From the NCBI GenBank assembly GCA_028673005.1, contig CM054116.1, forward strand, positions 82,038,572 to 82,102,571: a DNA stretch of 64,000 nt, in the 5' to 3' direction. A model generated the notes under the pieces. The model did no database searches and had not been told where the DNA came from. It worked only from the letters and a program-made list of their open reading frames with translations. This DNA comes from Tanypteryx hageni (lineage: Eukaryota; Arthropoda; Insecta; Odonata; Petaluridae). The translations under genes were made by a program, and so were the position numbers. This document shows, piece after piece, positions 21,406 through 33,069 of the stretch; the stretch's first letter is position 1, and each line of letters begins with the position of its first letter.

Positions 21406-21956
21406 TATATTATTAAAAATATTACACGTTCCTAGATTCTTTAAGAAAACGGAAATACCGACAATTCTTTTGATTATAATTTTTGAAATTGATTTATTCT
21501 TTCATTTTATTAATGTAAATTTCTTCTTATATTCATTTCCGAGTGTATCAGTTTCAACTTTTATATATGACTTCCGGTCATTATGTTCAAAAGTTCTAAT
21601 CATAAATTTGAATGTTTTATTTGGTAATTAGTTCTTGGTGTTGATTTTTATAATGAATAAGGAATATGTGGTATTATAATAATAATTATTATTATCATAA
21701 TTGTCTAAATTCTTTATATTTGGTGTTACCATAAATATTTTGCTTCTTTACTTAAACCGTGAGATGGAAACTTCATATAATGACCCATTTTTTTAAAATA
21801 AGAGATCTTTTGAAGCGAAATAAATTCACCACATGAAATTCATGAAAAATGATTGCAAAGGGACAAAATATTTGATTGAATGGAATGTGTATTGTCCAAA
21901 TTAGCTCTTATTCGGTAGTTCGGATGAAAACATTTTTTTCCTCGAAATAGACTTAC

Positions 21957-22084
21957 TTTCCCAAAGTCGGAATATCGTACGATGCGTCGATTACAGCTTT
22001 TCTTGCAGACACGGCTGCTGTCATCATGAGACCATTCTCTCCGAAGACCGTTCACATCTCACCAAGGAAGGTAGCAAAGTTCGC
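21957..22084 (-). pseudogene. Copy B exon 4 with in-frame stop
   Basis: 128 bp, same as copy C; acceptor AG and donor GTAAGT intact. It reads ANFATFLGEM, then TGA, then [20 protein letters not shown]. Copy C has CGA at the stop position, so this is a single CpG-type C-to-T transition. Otherwise the exon is well preserved. Confidence 0.92.
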
Positions 22085-22347
22085 CTATATGCCGTCAAAG
22101 CAATCGGATAAAATGAGCAGATTAACGATTGTTTAGAAAAATAACACTGTCAAAAGATCAATCTCAGCCGATCTGAAACATTCTCATAAAATTCGATTTT
22201 GAGAATAAGGGATGATATTTTAAAGGAGAGCATTGGCAAGTTTCTCATTATATCTCTTTTTTTCGAGAATTTAAAAAGTCTACATGACTTTGTTCATGAT
22301 ATATCATATTGGTTCCGTTTTTGTTATTCTTTTTAATATACGCTCAC

Positions 22348-22479
22348 TTTGTCGTTAGGACCACCGCCTCTAAGTGCTGGATACTCCCAGTCGAAGTCCA
22401 GACCGTCGAATCGGTATTTCTTAAGGAAGTCCACGGCATTTTCGAGGAAGGTCTTCCTGCCTTCGGCAGTCGATACCAT
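22348..22479 (-). pseudogene. Copy B exon 3: GH18 catalytic exon, still open
   Basis: 132 bp; reads [40 protein letters not shown]. The catalytic glutamate of DGLDFDWE is retained. Gly of copy C (QYGFDG) is Arg here (KYRFDG). Both splice sites are intact. Confidence 0.92.
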
Positions 22480-22869
22480 CTGGAAATGAATTCCCCCTGT
22501 CAACGGTTTTATCGCGGTCTAAGTCACAGATTCCGATATGTAACATACACTCTAAATAAAACAAATCTTGAACCTCAGGGGAAGGAACATGCAATTTGGT
22601 TCCATAATTTCAGTTGAATGTATTTAAATACAAAAAAAATAAATATATTCTTTGAAATATCAAAAATTCTAGTTACAAAGATTTGAGCTATATTCGGCGA
22701 TATATTTCTTACAAATATCCTTATCCATTTACATAGAAATCAGCGTATAATTGGTTACACCAACATTTGTGTCATTTGAATATTCACCTTCAGATATTTT
22801 GATATAATTTTAATCAGCAGGATATTCATTATATTGGTTTGGATTGGGAGCAAAAATCGTACTGGGCAA

Positions 22870-24922
22870 ATCCTCAGATATCGGCCCATAATGCCGATTA
22901 AAACATTTTTATCGTCATCTTATTATGAGACATTCGGCAATACTTCGCTGTACGCAACATAGGCTCATGAAAATTTAGCGCTAAACAAAATTCGCGTAAA
23001 ACGGTGTCTTTATGTCAAAGAGAATGGACTCGAAAACTAAAGGGTAATATTAATAAAAATACCCCATTAACGTGAAAATCATCTTCTTGTCGGCTTCCAT
23101 TCCTCAACTCCGGAGGCAAATATTTACAATTTTTCAGTAACTTATGTCGGTAATTTTAAAATGGCATGGAAAACTAAAAATTTCCTCATATTCTGGCAAA
23201 AATGCAATTATTACCTGTATGGATGAAATCTCAAATAGAAACGGAAAGAAAGTTTTATTCTGAAAGTCGCCTTTCTTGAAAAATAATAACGACAAAAATA
23301 GCCGTCGATCGAGAGATTAAAAACGGTGTGCCGTCCTCGGGATTTCTTCTATAGTATCACAACCTGACCTTAAATGGGGACCCATAGACGATATTACTAA
23401 CATCCACAAGTCTGTGAAAAAGGGAATTTGTAATAAATTTATGGTCATACCGCCTCAATATTCGGCCGCTTTTGTTTTTCGAACACCTGGTAGGCACGAG
23501 CGTGCCTCGCGCTATAACGAATCCGCTTAAAACGAGGTCGCGCAAAGCAAGGTGCGCCAGTAAAATGTAAGCTCACATACATATAGTAAGGCTCAGTGGC
23601 GTAGCAAACTTTTGGAGGCCACAGTGAAAAATTCTTTTTGGCGCGTCATACTATAATTATTTAATTTGAGAAATATCATTTTTTCAATTAGAAACCACAT
23701 TACTATCCATTGATAAGAGCAAATATATTTAATTTATTTTGGCGAGCCTCGCCAGAAATATTGCGACAATTGAAAACGTTTACATGTTGAGCTCCCCGTT
23801 AAACGGAAGAATTGCGATGACCTCGGGAGTACCCCGGACTACGAGTTGGAATGGATAAAATTAATTTAAAGAAAATTGCGCGTGAAAATATTAATATGAC
23901 AAAAGTCAAAGTTTTTCATGAAATTCTTCTTTGTTTTGCCTCCTGGCTCTTTTTTGCTACTTTTTCTAAATGTCTACTTAACAATGGAACATACTTACTA
24001 AGTGGGATTAGTAACTCTAAAAAATTTTTGCTTGTAAAACGTAATAGATACAAATTTCATTACATTCGCAAAAGAATTTTATATGAAGTATAAAATATAT
24101 ATTTTTTTATATTCTATTAAAAAAGCCAGTGCGCAACTCTGCCGCGCATCTCCTCTCCGCTCCTCCTTTTGAGAACGTGACGTATTGACTTGAATCGATA
24201 TTTAACTACTACATTGTGGGAAATTGAGAATACGAATGGAAATCAACTTAATGCGTGACGAAATTCATGGATGGTGAAGCGAGAGAAATACCGTAGGCCG
24301 GGGGTTTGGCGCGAAGCGGGCAGAGGGGTGGTGCCTCCCCCTAGTTTACTTATAAAAAGTACAGGTAACTAAATCGAACTAAGTTGTAGATTTGAATTTA
24401 ATAAGCTTAAAACAGTATAGTAATAAATAAGGATGAAATTCAGCTGGGACAATTGTTAAATTATATCAAAACGAACTTTGACGGACTGAGACAATGACAA
24501 ATTATATATAGATCCATTTAATGTCTTCTCCCATCCCTAAGGACTGCATAACCTTACAGAGGTGGGAGGATTTGTGTTCTCTTATGAAACAAAGAGCTAT
24601 ACCGGCGGGAGATAATTCTCCTGGTAGGCCATCCAAGCCGGAAAATTCTGAGGGGAAGAGTCAGACTATGAAGCAATCTCCCTGCGCAAGGGCCGCAGTT
24701 TGCACAGTGCCTCTGTAGGTGGTGATGATGTGGATCTGAACACCAACAGATGGGTAATCACTCTTGTGAATTGCGAAGAGGAAAGCAAGGGGAAACTACC
24801 TCATTATATTTCCCATGATAGGCTGAAAAGCTGCAAATACCTCTATGGATCTCTCTGGGGTAAAAGTTTCCGGAGGTATAATAGTCTACCAATCGGATCT
24901 CCGGGTGGGGACTACCCTAGGG
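22870..24922. other. Enlarged intron 2 of copy B; no gene recognised
   Basis: Sequence homologous to the short intron 2 of copy C stops near 22860 and resumes near 34030. In between lie insertions. 24121-24345 is more GC-rich; 24521-24920 has plus-strand open frames (RWEDLCSLMKQRAIPAGDNS, VVTLVN-like) that I cannot assign and that may be remnants of a mobile element. Confidence 0.4.
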
Positions 24923-25251
24923 CAGTGTTCTCCAACCTTTTATATTTCCCGGAACACCTATAGATTTTTTCATTCATCGCGGCACACCGAAATTAATTTC
25001 ACACGAAGCTTTGTTGAAAATTTCTATTACAACATTAGAAAATAATTAAAATAATGGACATAAAAAATGAAATATTTTCTTAAGATGGGAATAAATTGTG
25101 GCTATAATTCATTAAAAATCATTTTTTTAATTCAGTAAATTTCTGAAATAAAACGAAAATTAATTTTTCAAAATTTTTACTAGTATCACTATGTTCAGAT
25201 ACAGTACAACACGTTTATAACGACATCGAAGAAACGGTGAAAATATTTTTC

Positions 25252-25521
25252 CTATAATGAATGTCTTAATAACTGAAGATGTATGGGAACTTGATTAAAC
25301 AATTTAATTAGTGAGAAACCTAACCCTGTCTTGAAGAACAGTCTTTTGATGTTCGGCTCTATGATGGAAAGAGCCACTGGAAATTTCTGGTCGAGGTATT
25401 TCAGACACGATCTCTTATTATTCTTGATCAGCGACAATGTTGAAAAACTTAATTCACATAAATATATTGTAGGAACGGTAAAACGCAACAGTTGCACATT
25501 CAGCAATGGTTGGCTATTCAT
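25252..25521 (-). pseudogene. hAT transposase C-terminal dimerisation region
   Basis: Minus strand includes FTVPTIYLCELSFSTLSLIK NNKRSCLKYL and SIIEPNIKRLF. 'YLCExxFSxLxxIKxxKRxxL' followed by 'L..I.PNIK.L' is the standard hAT C-terminal dimerisation region. The rest of the transposase is absent. Confidence 0.75.
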
Positions 25522-26128
25522 TCCTCACTTGCAGTCAAAACTCATCCAGAGGCATATCATCTAACTTCAGGTTCAGACTGCGATCATTCCTGAGTCCAAT
25601 GATTTCCCTCTAATTTTCAGGGAGAAATCATAAGTTGATAAGTCTGCAAATGAAGAAACTTCTTACGCTCGTTTGTAACTTGAGAATTACAAATTCGAAT
25701 TTTCCCTCGTATAAACTCCATACCTCCTGCGGCAAACTGAATACTTAGTTACGGCACATCACTGTGCACTATCGCTCGCTGAGAGCCCTGACTCGTTATT
25801 GATAGCTTAGGCGACTCAATATTGTTTCTTTGCACCTTACGTGCTTTTTAGTAGTAGTAACCGCTCGTAACTGTGGCGCTTCTGCTCCTTTGCAGAATCA
25901 ACGGTTCCGGGTTTGTTATCCGCTTCGTTCGGTCGTCGGCAAGGCAGGGAAACGCTAACTTGTCCCTTCTGCTCACCTGTTCTTGTCTCCAACCGGTACG
26001 GTGGAGCCTGGCCTTCTAAGGCCAGTCTCCGGTATTTTTCTTGGCCCTGAAAAGGACCCAGAAAAATTTCCCCATGGAGAGGATAAACCCTCCCATGGAA
26101 AGTGACCCGAAAGGGTCTGTTGTGACGG

Positions 26129-27629
26129 TTGCCCTTGCAGAAGAGCCTTCAAATTGAGTCCGCTCGTCCCCGGTCGTCGTCGCTGTCAAGCGACTCTTCC
26201 TTCGGGAGAATTTCCCCGGCGGAGTATAGGGAGATGTGCGCAGAGAAGGCACCGGATGCTGCTGCTCCGGCTGCCGTTGAAGCCCTCCCCTCTACTCCGG
26301 CACAGGGCCAGCTGTCTAAAGCCTCTGTAGGCGCCAGCGGGGTCACACCCGCGGCAGTTCCCCAACCGAGGCCTACCGAAGAGTACGTCTCCAACGAAGG
26401 CATATCCGTTGCTTCGACGTCCCGGGAGGGATTCCTGCTCCCCCCTCCGGTCGCCCGAAGCCCGCAGCCGCCGCCACCTGTGTCGGCAATACCGCCCCTG
26501 CTCAGGGGAAGAACTACTCCCCCGAGGACATCGCAGCGGGTCTGTCGGCCAAGGGCTTCATTGTCCGTGGCGTCCGGCAGATGAGTGCGATGGAGGAGGA
26601 AAAGCGAATCCCAATCGGGAGATTTGTAGCCAACATGGAGAGGACTCCAAGGGCCCCTCCAGCGTCGGCTATCAAAAAGCTGTGTCACTGCTCGGTGAAA
26701 ATCGAGCAGTAAAAAGGTAACAGGGGGCCGTTAATTTGCTATAACTGCCAGAGGTTCGGCCACGTGTCGCACGCCTGCAGGTGCGACACGCGTTGTTTCT
26801 GGTGCGCCGGTCCCCACAAAGGGGACGACTGCCCTAAGCCGCTCTCCGAGCCTTCACTCTGCACTAACTGCGAGGGCGACCATCCTGCCTCGCACCGGGA
26901 ATACCCGGCATTCCTGGAGGCGCTCTTGAGATACGAGGAGGGGCAGCAGAGGTCGGTGAGGAAGTCGGTGCCGGGGAAGGCATCGAAAACTGCACCGCCC
27001 ATCCTCAAGATTAAGGCCGCCCCCTCGGCAAAAGTGGACGCCTCCCATTCCTATGCCGCGGTGGCTGGGGGGACTGCTAAGCCGAATCTGCCAGCTAGTG
27101 CCCAATCTCCAGCTCAGCAGCCAGGTGCTGAGCCGGCTAAGCAGGCGGATTCTCCCGCCGCAATGGCACCGACTCCTGGTCCCGTTGTCAGACGGGAGGA
27201 GCCGGAACTTAAGAAGCCCTCAGCCTCCGCCCTCCGAAAGGAGAGGTGCATGGCGGCGAAAGAGCAGCAGGCGAAGCCCACCGAGGCTGTAGCAGCGGAG
27301 AGCGTGGCCTCCAAAGCCCCGCCGCGGCTCCTCTGGCAGTTAGCAAGGCCGTGCCAGAGCCTGAAAAGCGGGTCGTCGCAAGTCGGCCAACCGAATCTGC
27401 CGAAGTGGCCCCTTTCAAGAGCCCCGATGCATCGGCCAAGACCAGCAAGCCGCAGAGCAGTGCGCCAAAGTCGGTTTGGTTCAAGGAGGACCCCGACTTC
27501 TGGCGAACGGTGGCGATGATATGTGGGGCGCTGAGGAAGTACATCTCCTTGACGTCCGGCCAGCTCCTTCTCTCTCTCCTGGAGGAGTTGGTCAAGGAGC
27601 GCATCCCTACCCTCAACAATGGGGACTAG
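26129..27629 (+). pseudogene. Jockey-like ORF1 (gag-like, zinc knuckles)
   Basis: Begins with a Ser/Pro/Ala-rich region (26129-26584). After a frame change, the knuckle cluster CYNCQRFGHVSHACRCDTRC, CFWCAGPHKGDDCPKP, CTNCEGDHPASHREYP follows (about 26740-26910), then an Ala/Pro/Lys-rich tail. A second frame change near 27350 moves the C-terminus to the frame ending KERIPTLNNGD at 27629. The protein binds element RNA in related LINEs. At least two frameshifts make it non-functional as read. Confidence 0.75.
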
Positions 27630-30266
27630 AGGATGCAGCGTCCTTGTGCAATGGAACGCCCGAGGAGTCAAGGAGAAGACGGAAGAACTTCGGGCGTTCC
27701 TACAAGAGAAGCACGCCATCGTCGCCGCCGTTAACGAGACCCACCTCCGCCCGGCGGACGCGTGGAAGATCCCTGGATGGGCGATTTATCGTGCAGACAG
27801 GGTCGGCCAGCCCGCCAGGGGGGCGGGGCGCGGCGGCTCGGCACTGCTCGTTCATCGATCCGTGGAACATCGTCCGCTTCCGGCGCGGGACTACGGGTCG
27901 ATGGAGGTTGTATCCGCCGACATCAGGACCTATACCAGATGCATCAGGGTCTCCTCGGTGTATTATCCGCCGGGGAGGGCGTGGGATCCGGATGAGGTCT
28001 TGGTTGTCGTCGGGAATGGCTGCCCCTCGATCGCAATCCGAGGGGCTTGCGGCTGAAAGATCTTGCCGATGAAGAGGGGCTCACTGTGCACGCACCAACC
28101 GTACCTACGTATCTGCCGTCAAGGGACGTCCTCGATGTTGCTGTCATCAACAACGTCAGGGCGTCCCTTAGCATGCATTCCGTCTGCGATATCTGACCAT
28201 AACCCGACCCTGCTTCTTCTGGGGAACTTGCCAGTGCAAGTACAAACTTTGCAGCTTATGGGCCTAGCTCGTGCCGACTGGCAGCACTTCCGCGAGTTCA
28301 TTGCGGAAAGGCTGCCGGTCGACACAACACCGCCCAGGACGTGCAGGGAGGCAGACCGTATGGTCAACCTCCTCACCACTACCGTCCAGCAGGCCATGGA
28401 CGCTGCGATCCCGAAGGTGGTCGTAGCCGGGGATAAACACATTGCTTTGCCTCGTGTCGTCAAACAGACGATCACGCTGCGCAACAGCGTGCGGCGGAGG
28501 TGGCAGCGCCACCGTACGTTGAACCTCAGGATCCAGATGGACTCCCTCAACAGGACAGTCCGGAACATGTTGCAAGACGTGCGCTCAGATGCATGGGAAA
28601 TCCATCTTTTCACGCTTTCCTTGGAGGACCAGTCCATCTGAAAAACCTGCAGAAGGCTTTGCGTTGCCCAGCGGAGGGACCCCTGATCATCCAGGGGGGC
28701 TCTGTCGCGAGGACTCCAGAGGAGAAAGCCGGGTTGATGGCTGAATACCTGGAGGGAATATTCTGAGAAAACCCGGCCACAGCAGAGTTGGACGAGGTCG
28801 AAGAGGACATCGCTCAAGAACTCGGGACGCTTGACCGCGGCCCCTTGCTCGATGCTGCGGAACTACCTCACTTCGAGGTGCGCGAGATCGTTGCAGTGAT
28901 CCGCCGCCTTGAACTGAGGAGGGCTCTCGGAGATGATGCCATCCCCAACATCGTCCTGCGACAGCTCCCTGTCGCAGCAGTAAAGTTCCTGGCAGCCATT
29001 TACAACGGTTGTGTCGGGATTCCATATTTTCCGTCTGCCTGGAAGAGGGCAAAGATCATCTGTCTCCTGAAGACGCCGGGGACGGAGGTTGGTCCCGGAG
29101 ACATCCGGCCAATCCCTCTCCTGGCGGGCTTCGGGAAGATCTTTGAGCGTCTTGTCCGGAAGCCGCTGCAGAATATTCTCCGGAAGAAGAACATTCTCCC
29201 GGACATGCAGTTTTGCTTTCGGGAAGGGCATTCCACTACCCAACAACTGGGTAGGGTGACCCACTTTATCACTGATGCCTTCAACAGGAACCACGCGGTC
29301 GCAGGGGCCTTCTTCGACGTCTCGAAGGCCTTCGACCGCGTGTGGCATCCAGCACTCCTGTTGAAGTTGCATCGACTCCAGTTTCCTGCGTGGATAGTAC
29401 GGCTCATCGAGTCGTACCTACAGGGCAGGACGTTCAGGGTGTTTTGGATTCAGGTCGGATCGGAATTGCGGCGAATATGCAGGGATCTGTCCTTGGGCCA
29501 ATACTCATTAATATCTTCACCCAAGACCCACCTCGGGATCTTCGGTGGAACACTACGCTTGCCCTGTACGCGGATGATGCGGCGCTCCTGTCCCGCTCTT
29601 TCAAAAAGTACGCGGCCGTGGAGACGCTGCAGTGTGCCGTCGACGAACTGGTGTCCTGGTATCATCGATGGCGCATTGTAGTTAACCCAGCGAAGACCAA
29701 GGCCGTCGTCTTCCACCCTGGAGTCGATCTGTCAGTGATGGGGGGTTATCCCCTGGAGCCCAGAGGTAACCTAGCTGGGAGTGGTGCTAGACCGGAGGCT
29801 TCTCTGGAAGCCTCAGGTTGAGCGCGTCCTCCACAAGGCACTCGGGGCGCTGGCGAGACTTCGTCCGATCCTGCGCCCGGGTGTCTTGTCGGCTGACACC
29901 AAGAGACGCCTCTACCTGAGCTGCGTGAGGCCCATCATAACTTACGCAGCACCAGTCTGGTCTGGAGTGCCCAAGACCACCCTTTACAGGCTGCAAGTGG
30001 TGCAAAACAGTGCACTCCGGATGATACTCGGTCGTTGCCGATACGACAGCGTCAGCCGGTTGCACTTAGACGGAAATGTGGAATCCCTGGACGTCCTCCT
30101 GCCGAGGATGTCCAAGGAATTCTACTGCAAGGCGGCAGCATCGAGGCACAAAGAGGTGCAATTGCTAGGCGACATTAGGGTTAGGTGGTGGGACCGCTAC
30201 AAGCGACCCGTCACCAGCCTTGATTCGCTGGAAACCCTCCCTAGCAACAAGCGTCCCCGCTTGTAG
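27619..30266 (+). pseudogene. Jockey-like ORF2 (endonuclease + reverse transcriptase)
   Basis: The ATG at 27619 overlaps the ORF1 stop. Endonuclease: SVLVQWNARGVKEKTEELRA (QWNARG), NETHL, and after a frame change VCDISDHNPTLLL (the SDHN catalytic site). Reverse transcriptase from 28788: KIICLLKTPG, DIRPIPLLAGFGKIFERLV, AFFDVSKAFDRVWHPALLLK (motif A), then in a new frame QGSVLGPILINIF and LALYADDAALLS (YADD active site), and from 29781 in another frame RPIITYAAPVWSGVPKT, ending at 30266. At least four frame changes. Upstream endonuclease residues and RT motifs are otherwise conserved. Confidence 0.85.
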
Positions 30267-30529
30267 GGAGGGGTTGACGCCTCTTTGTACAAGGGGCTAA
30301 GAAAGAGAAAAAGGAGAAAAGTGAAAATAGCCAAGATCCGCATTAGAAGCTAAACTGGGAATGCGAAGGAACCAACCGCCAGGAGGTTGGGAAAGTTCAT
30401 GACAGAGACACCACTGTGCCGCGAAACACCGGTTTGAGAGCACTGCCCTGGGGGATGCACAGAGGAAATATATATTAATAAAAAGAAAGAAGTAGTGGGA
30501 AATTAGGAATGGGTACATGAAATGTTAGG

Positions 30530-31975
30530 ACTATGAATTCCGGGGGTAAACTAGAGAACCTTAAAAAGGAAATGAGAAAGAATAATGTAGGTATATTAAG
30601 TCTTAGTAAAGTTCGGTGGGAAGGAGAAGGCGAGATAAATTCAGACGAATTTAAGATTATTTACTCGAGAGGAAAGAAAAGGGATAGGGGAATGGGGATT
30701 ACGATGAGAAGAGAGATAGCTGAAATAATTAGCAAGGTAGTGACAGTTAATGATAGTTCAATAGCCGTAAAATGCTTATAATTCAAATGTATATGGCAAC
30801 AACTAATGCTGGTGATGACGAAGTACATGAAATGCATGAACAGATTGGAGGAGTAGGGAAAAGAAGGATCACCACCATAGTGATGGAAGACTGGAACAGT
30901 GTAGTCGGAGAGGGACAGGAAGATAATATAGTGGAAAAATATGTGCTAGAAAAGAGAAAAGAAAGACAGCAGAAACTTGTAGAATTCTGCCATAGAAATA
31001 GATAGATTGTAACTAATACATGATTTAAGCACCAACAGCAGAGACTTTACACATGGAGAAGCCCAGGAGACCAAAGATGATACCAGATATATTACATACT
31101 AATCAATGATAGATTTAGAAATAACATTAAAAATGTGAAAACACTACCAGGGGCAGATATCGATTCCGACCACAATCTTTTGGTGGCAAATACACAATAT
31201 AGACTCAAGAGCGTTAAGAGAAGCATAAGAGTTAACAAGAAATGGATCTTAGAGAGAGTCTTTAAGAACAAGAAGGCTATCATGAATGAGCTGAAGGAAA
31301 AGTTGGGGAGAGTGTTGAAGAAAATATAAACAATGTAGATGAGGAGTGGAGATACATCCATAGTAACATTAAAGATGTTTTGGAAAAGAAGGTAGGAAAG
31401 GTAACGGGTGAAAGAAACAACAAACCCTGGGTCACAGTAGCCATGCTGCAAAAAATGGAATAGGAAAACGTGGAAGAACATAAACACTGAAGAACGCCAA
31501 AGAAAGTACAATGAGTTAAATGATGCTTTAAAAACAGATAAAGCTAGAGAACACTGGATAAATGAGAAATGCGAGGAAATTGCCGAGTGTGAAAGAATTC
31601 GTAGAACACCTTATGTATGGGAAAGCAAGGGAAATATTCAAGAAAAAGGCAATAAAGATAGGACGCAAAGGAATCACGAATAAAAGTGGTAAAATAATCT
31701 CGAAGCCAGTTGATGTAAAGAGTGTCTGGAAAGAATACATTGACGTGCTGTATGACAAAGAAGGCAAGCCAAAAAATATTGAATTAGATGAAAAAAGGAA
31801 GTGGAAAAGACCAGCTAGGACCAAGCATTCTCGAGACTGAAGTTAAAAGAGCAATTGATAACATGAAAAGAAAGAAGGCTGTTGGGAGTGATGATATACC
31901 AGTAGACGTTCTTAAGGTTTTGGGGTCGAAACCAATTAAACAACTCATAAAATTCTTTAACCAAGTCATCTCATT
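30530..31975 (+). mobile_element. RTE-type LINE fragment (endonuclease and start of RT)
   Basis: Plus-strand frames encode GILSLSKVRWEGEGEI (KExRW-type box), IIQMYMATTNAGDDEVHEMH, IVMEDWNSVVGEGQEDNIVE, then DIDSDHNLLVAN (SDHN box) and KRKKAVGSDDIPVDVLKVLG (start of RT). This is the layout of RTE-like APE endonuclease/RT proteins that databases often mislabel as craniofacial development protein 2. The catalytic D of GDWN is E here. Frames change several times and the RT catalytic core is missing. Confidence 0.8.
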
Positions 31976-32860
31976 GTCAGTAGCATCAACAAGTTGCCTT
32001 TCTTCAAAAGCGCTTCTAAGGTCCTTCACCTTTTTTATTCGACCTATTAATAGACCTGATGATGTAGGCGCATTCTGTATATCAATATTAGTTACTTACA
32101 CCTCATTTTTTAATCTATCGGCATTATCGTCCAAGAATCGTTGCCTCATTCTGTGACGTTTTCCTTTTTTAAAACAGCTGCTTACATAAATGCATGAAAA
32201 CACCTCTACTTGTTTGGCAGCCGAGCCTTCAGCCTGTTCTCCAATATCGAGAAGTGACATAACCTTCTTCTGAAGGCACTGAAATCGAACATTTCGACTG
32301 CATTTGGCTCCGGACCAATATTGGATATATCCATCCGCGTTGGTTTATTAGTTGAAGGTCCTGTATATAAAAATATTATATGAATATCACAATTCACCGG
32401 ATTCATCTTGGAAAATTTTCTGATTTTTATTTTGCCATAAAGTCAATAAATAAAAATAACGCTGCGGGCATATAAAAACGTACAGTGATCATAAGCTCAA
32501 GTTCAAATTTCCGAGAATGGGACAAAAATGGGCAAAATTTGCATAAAGAAATGTAAAGTTAAGATTTCAGTCTTTAGAGTGACCTAAAAATCTGAACCGG
32601 CAAACATTAGTAAAATTTAAGAGCTCCAACCGAATTTGGTCACTTAAAAAATAACATTTTAAAGGTGAGTGATAAAAAATAGCATAACAATAAAGTAAAG
32701 TAACAATAAACTGAAAAAAATAACATGACTATACCAACAACATACCTTGCCCCGCGCGAGATCATATGCTCTCGTTTTATTGCTCATACTGAACAAAAGT
32801 AATAAATCATGTTCAGAAAACGGTTATTAGAATCAAAAGTCACTTTTCAAAACTCGAACG
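31976..32860. other. No gene recognised; unassigned minus-strand frame at the junction
   Basis: Directly after the LINE fragment, 31784-32029 on the minus strand reads MKDLRSAFEERQLVDATDNE before running into the antisense of the LINE. The first 20 or so residues look protein-like but are unassigned. The remainder to 32860 is AT-rich. Confidence 0.3.
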
Positions 32861-32865
32861 CCAGT

Positions 32866-33069
32866 AGTCGCGTGGGGTATTTGTATACCCCAGTCTAATT
32901 TTAACCTTTGTCACAACTAAACTGATGGTCTCACAATGTTTCCAAATGGTTAGGATGCGACCGTAGGATGTCCTTAAAAGATATAGAAAAGTACAGCTAG
33001 CCACTGCGATCTAGTATGAAATGCCAGAACTAATTATAAGCGCGGGGTATTTAAATACCCCACGCGACC
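32866..33069. mobile_element. Small MITE with self-complementary termini, about 204 bp
   Basis: The left end TCGCGTGGGGTATTTGTATA and the right end, inverted, TCGCGTGGGGTATTTAAATA are inverted repeats, and each terminus is itself palindromic (GGGGTATTTAAATACCCC). No coding capacity. A target duplication could not be resolved. Confidence 0.6.

Larger units (their letters stand above)
25800..30350 (+). mobile_element. Jockey-like non-LTR retrotransposon, near full length, inactivated
   Basis: Two-ORF LINE: ORF1 with three zinc-knuckle CCHC-type motifs and ORF2 with AP-type endonuclease and reverse transcriptase, no RNase H. It is markedly GC-rich in an AT-rich window, so its limits are visible as a composition step. 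Several frame changes break both ORFs. The 5' limit (about 25800) and 3' limit (about 30300-30350, purine-rich tail) are approximate. It is inserted inside the hAT element that spans 24923-30445. Confidence 0.85.
24923..30445 (-). mobile_element. hAT element with internal jockey-like insertion, 8-bp TSD
   Basis: The left end CAGTGTTCTCCAACCTTTTA and the right end (GGTTTGAGAGCACTG on plus) are inverted CAGTG-type hAT termini with adjacent GCGGCAC/GTGCCGCG motifs. Flanks CCCTAGGG (24915-24922) and CCCTGGGG (30446-30453) are an 8-bp duplication with one mismatch. About 0.9 kb of hAT lies left of the retrotransposon and about 0.1 kb right of it. The left part contains the transposase C-terminus on the minus strand. 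Confidence 0.75.

Noticed and set aside
26149..29821. Many long antisense and alternative-frame ORFs across 26-30 kb
   Set aside because: High GC lowers stop-codon frequency; the plus-strand frames carry the zinc-knuckle, SDHN and YADD motifs, so the others are shadows.
30533..31005. A host gene for craniofacial development protein 2
   Set aside because: Resemblance to that label comes from mis-annotated RTE endonucleases; the SDHN box and following RT start show a LINE.
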